Of a DNA stretch of 64,000 nucleotides, positions 61,587 through 64,000 are shown one piece after another. A program made the position numbers and the translations under genes. Numbering within the stretch: position 1 is the stretch's first letter; every line of letters begins with the position of its first letter. The DNA lies in assembly GCF_042677205.1 (NCBI RefSeq), contig NZ_JBHTIU010000012.1:124001-188000 (forward strand). Direction: 5' to 3'. The notes under the pieces are model-generated. The model saw only the letters and a list, made by a program, of their open reading frames with translations, was not told where the DNA came from and made no database searches. Origin of the DNA: Paenibacillus_L residui. Lineage in GTDB: Bacteria > Bacillota > Bacilli > Paenibacillales > NBRC-103111.

Positions 61587-62627
61587 TTATCGTGCCCCTT
61601 GATCAGGCTCTTCCCTGTACTCAATATAGAAACTTGTCAGCGCTATTTCCTGTTCGGATTTCACTTGCTGGGAGTAGAGAGAAATTCGATAGATCCCCAA
61701 TGTCGGAAGTTCGATAGTTTGATTTACTTTTCCATCCTTCATCGATGCCCGCAAGCTCGAAACCGGAACGAAAGCACCCGAGTCCCAGCGCTCTACTTCT
61801 ATTGCAAGATCGTCCCCGATTGCCTTGCGAACCGTTCCTGTCACCGTATAAGACGGTTTATGAGTCAAAGTATAGCCGCTGGAAGGATGTTCAAGATCCA
61901 ATTGGGTAAAATCGGCCATTTGTTCATCTGGATGGTGATTGATATCCAAAGGAGCCGCTTCAAACGGACTAAGCTTTAAAGTATTGGGATCGTACGGATG
62001 ATCAAGCAACGCCGGACTTGGATATAAGTAGTCCAGCTTTGTTTTTACATGTCGAATAAACTTTACCGCTTCCGCCCTTGTCAATAAATCATACCCTTGA
62101 AACCCTTCAACACTGTTGTCAGTCTTCCCCTCCGAAATACCGCTATCGAGTAAAAACCGGATGGAATCCTTAAAACTATAAGATCTCCCATTTACATTTG
62201 TAATCAATTTTGCAACATACATCCGAGGTATATTAATTTCCGGATCATTAGAAGAGGACAATTTACTTGATGGAGGAACGATGTAGCTTCCGCCCCAGCC
62301 CATTTTAAAAGCATACTGTTTGTACGGAGTTCTCCAATCGTCGTCGCCTTGCTGATTCAAGAAATCTTTTGGGTTATAAGCACGAATGAGCATAGCCAGA
62401 AATTCAGTCTGTCCAACGGGTGCATCTGGTTTGAATGTTCCATCCGGATATCCATCGACGATTCCTTGATCTTTGGCCCAAAGGATCGATTCATATCCCC
62501 AATGCTCTTCATTAACGTCCTGAAACAATTCATTGTCTTGAGCCTTAATACTAACTGGTATTATCGCAATTAGAACAATTAAGATAATACCAGTTACAAA
62601 CATTTGACGATGTCGAACATATACCAT
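61587..62627 (-). CDS. SLH-domain surface protein
   Basis: A 346-aa exported protein with GGAGGG upstream. A hydrophobic segment at residues 10-28 is a signal peptide ending near KAQ. At least one clear S-layer homology repeat follows: FQDVNEEHWGYESILWAKDQGIVDGYPDGTFKPDAPVGQTEFLAML (about 35-82, described by its key FxDV, W, G-I-V-x-G and F-P/D elements). Two weaker ones may lie at about 100-200 (LLTRAEAVKFIRHV ends one). The C-terminal 120 residues look beta-rich (YTVTGTVRKAIGDDLAIEVE). SLH domains bind pyruvylated wall polymer. Confidence 0.87.
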   Translation of the reverse strand: MVYVRHRQMFVTGIILIVLIAIIPVSIKAQDNELFQDVNEEHWGYESILWAKDQGIVDGYPDGTFKPDAPVGQTEFLAMLIRAYNPKDFLNQQGDDDWRTPYKQYAFKMGWGGSYIVPPSSKLSSSNDPEINIPRMYVAKLITNVNGRSYSFKDSIRFLLDSGISEGKTDNSVEGFQGYDLLTRAEAVKFIRHVKTKLDYLYPSPALLDHPYDPNTLKLSPFEAAPLDINHHPDEQMADFTQLDLEHPSSGYTLTHKPSYTVTGTVRKAIGDDLAIEVERWDSGAFVPVSSLRASMKDGKVNQTIELPTLGIYRISLYSQQVKSEQEIALTSFYIEYREEPDQGAR

Positions 62628-62698
62628 TCGAAATCCCTCCCTTGTATTTTTCTTAAATATTTAGACGAACAACTAATTCATTTTGTTGCAAGAAATCA

Positions 62699-62740
62699 GT
62701 ACGATGCACCCTCGAATAATCGAAAGTGCATCGTTCTTTT
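62699..62740. terminator. Hairpin terminator between the SLH gene and its upstream neighbour
   Basis: ACGATGCAC (62701-62709) and CTCGA pair with TCGAAAGTGCATCGT (to about 62734), followed on the plus strand by TCTTTT. It lies downstream of the 62811 stop on the minus strand, but the U-tract favours the plus direction. Confidence 0.6.
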
Positions 62741-62810
62741 AGAAAATGCATTCCAGTTTGATTAATAAACTGTCAAATGGCAAGTGCTTTCGGTCAGACT
62801 CTACAAATAG

Positions 62811-63345
62811 TTAAGGGCGTAAGTCTATGTTAACGTAATAATCATAGTACGGCCGAATCGTATTGACGCTGACCTTCCTTTGTTCATCCGGTGTACCCTT
62901 CTTATTTGCATGAACTACTACAGAACTGTTCATTAGTGTGTAACTAGTTGGGCTGTAAACATATGCGTCATAAATATGTCCATTTAATAGATATGAACCA
63001 TCAGATATAGAATGAACATCTCTATATGCCATTGAGAATCCGGTAGCCATTTCGACATTGCTTCCGTCTTGTTTTAAGTAGATATCCGGGAACCAATAGG
63101 AGATGGATGTTATATAGTTATAATTTGAATCATAAGCAATAATTTGAAGCTGGTTATCTGCAGAAACACTGTAATTAAAATAAAGAGTACCAGATGGGAT
63201 TGGGTCCTGAGAGGAAATCCAATACTGATTTTTTCCTTGCAGTCCGTTTATTGCAAGGCGCCATTCCCCCCGTAAATAAAAAGCCCCTACATCTGCACCG
63301 CCAAAATATTCGGATTCTAACGATAGATAGCAAAACTCCTTAACT
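62811..63345 (-). pseudogene. Surface-protein-like ORF lacking a usable start codon
   Basis: The minus-strand frame is open from about 63345 to the stop at 62811 (about 177 codons) and reads as coding text throughout: EYFGGADVGAFYLRGEW, GKNQYWISSQDPIPSG, NQLQIIAYDSNYNYITSISY, EMATGFSMAYRDVHSISDG. Only the last 79 codons follow an ATG (63050). A strong ribosome-site-like AAGGAG at about 63336-63341 and a sigma-A promoter further up are in place, but no ATG, GTG or TTG in frame follows it. A start-codon mutation or 5' indel is the simplest reading. Beta-rich, family unknown. Confidence 0.5.
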
Positions 63346-63440
63346 GGCTACACTTTGTCTTTGTGTAGAACTATAATTGAATATCGAGTCAAACATCACA
63401 ATTACAATATGGACTTTTATGTATATATTTACTATATTTA

Positions 63441-63469
63441 TATAGTAAACCAATTCATCAAATTGTCAA
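63441..63469 (-). promoter_or_regulatory. Promoter upstream of the startless surface-protein ORF
   Basis: TTGACA (63469-63464) and ACTATA (63446-63441) are 17 bp apart on the minus strand, with TATATAA just beyond. It is about 100 bp upstream of the AAGGAG site. Confidence 0.6.
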
Positions 63470-63537
63470 TACTTGCCATAAAATTTTACGTCAATCATTC
63501 TTTTCGGATGATTTTGTATTAAATCGCAAATCTAGTC

Positions 63538-63831
63538 TTATTTATTTGACAAAATTAAAGAACTAAATATCACGTAAAATTTCAAAAAATATTGTGAAAA
63601 TTTAGCCAGTCCTAAAACTATTGCCTCCAAAACCAAATTCGCGGCGTCTCGTTTAGGTATATTACTCGCGTTGATGTGTACATCATAGCGAAACGTGGTA
63701 CCTTTCGAACTCTCCCGGCGCATTATGACAGAGAATGACGGGTACGGTATTCTCTCCCTTTTCATTTCTTCACTCCATTCGACAACACGCGCCAAATCCC
63801 GGCACTTTTTCTGCCCGATCTTCCAGTGCAT
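63538..63831 (-). CDS. Unidentified ORF, 97 aa
   Basis: A 97-aa frame from ATG at 63829-63831 with no clear ribosome binding site. The text KRERIPYPSFSVIMRRESSKGTTFRYDVHINASNIPKRDAANLVLEAIVLGLAKF has normal protein-like composition, with an amphipathic or hydrophobic C-terminal stretch (FSQYFLKFYVIFSSLIL). The last 20 codons are AT-rich. I do not recognise it. It may be a real small gene or a remnant. Confidence 0.4.
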   Translation of the reverse strand: MHWKIGQKKCRDLARVVEWSEEMKRERIPYPSFSVIMRRESSKGTTFRYDVHINASNIPKRDAANLVLEAIVLGLAKFSQYFLKFYVIFSSLILSNK

Positions 63832-64000
63832 CTTGTTGATTTTTCACGAGAGCTATCATATTCTGCGCTTTCCCGGGAAATGAAGAAAGTATGGCCTGTT
63901 GTTAGAGCGGAAGTGTGACTTCGGGAGCCGATCCATTGTAGTTAAATAGCGTTCGCACAATAGGGATCACCCGAAAAGACCGCATGGGGCTTCAATCAAA

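Noticed and set aside
1..64000. Prophage, integrative element, rRNA or tRNA genes
   Set aside because: No integrase, terminase, structural phage genes, transposase, or recognisable rRNA/tRNA sequence were seen on either strand.

Overview
The window looks like a chromosomal segment of a Gram-positive, spore-former-type Firmicute, most likely Paenibacillus or a close relative. The evidence is gene content: kapB, yueD, ykpA, yfmR, yfmM, mrfA/mrfB and ytrA/ytrB are recognisable Bacillales families; there is an LplB/YtcP/LipO-type sugar ABC cassette beside a membrane-bound AraC sensor; and there is an SLH-domain protein. Ribosome binding sites are strong (AAGGAGG type), with several TTG and GTG starts. 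I saw no rRNA, tRNA, CRISPR array, intact transposase or prophage module.

Layout. 0-9 kb: a partial siroheme-reductase-like gene, a metal-regulated czcD zinc exporter, two GNAT acetyltransferases, an SDR, a methyltransferase, a tandem palindromic repeat (copies recur at 43.4 kb), an MFS carrier abutting a truncated fosB, and yueD. 9-23 kb: a glycan-lyase-like protein, a secreted CAP protein, kapB, a thioredoxin-like protein, glutathione peroxidase, two ABC-F ATPases (ykpA, yfmR), an M42 peptidase, an ASCH protein and a roughly 60-bp tandem repeat. 23.5-25.5 kb: a Dabb protein and a third ABC-F (yfmM).

25.8-38.5 kb is the most distinctive region: a complete Gram-positive Tad/Flp (type IVc) pilus locus on the minus strand. 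In transcription order it holds a Ser/Thr kinase fused to a degenerate ParA-like domain, tadZ, tadA, tadB, tadC, a Flp-like pilin, a TadE-like pseudopilin, a 769-aa coiled-coil membrane protein, a second TadE-like pseudopilin, a prepilin peptidase and a membrane-anchored FHA protein. A kinase (phospho-threonine writer) and an FHA protein (reader) bracket the pilus machine. The kinase gene and the pilus operon each follow a sigma-A promoter and then an intrinsic terminator with a shared stem, which suggests a common attenuation control. Two very small hydrophobic ORFs lie in these leaders.

39-50 kb: a decayed ankyrin lipoprotein, a ytr-type ABC operon with two matching GntR operators, a glyoxalase-fold protein, and a sugar ABC cassette whose AraC-type sensor is broken by a stop codon and a frameshift. 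50.6-57 kb: a co-directional DNA-repair cluster (mrfA, mrfB, mutM, nfo, then ylmA). 57-61 kb: a heterodimeric ABC exporter. 61-64 kb: an SLH protein, a surface-protein-like ORF without a usable start codon, and an unidentified ORF.

Limits: all homology calls are from memory of family motifs. No search, folding or codon statistics were run.
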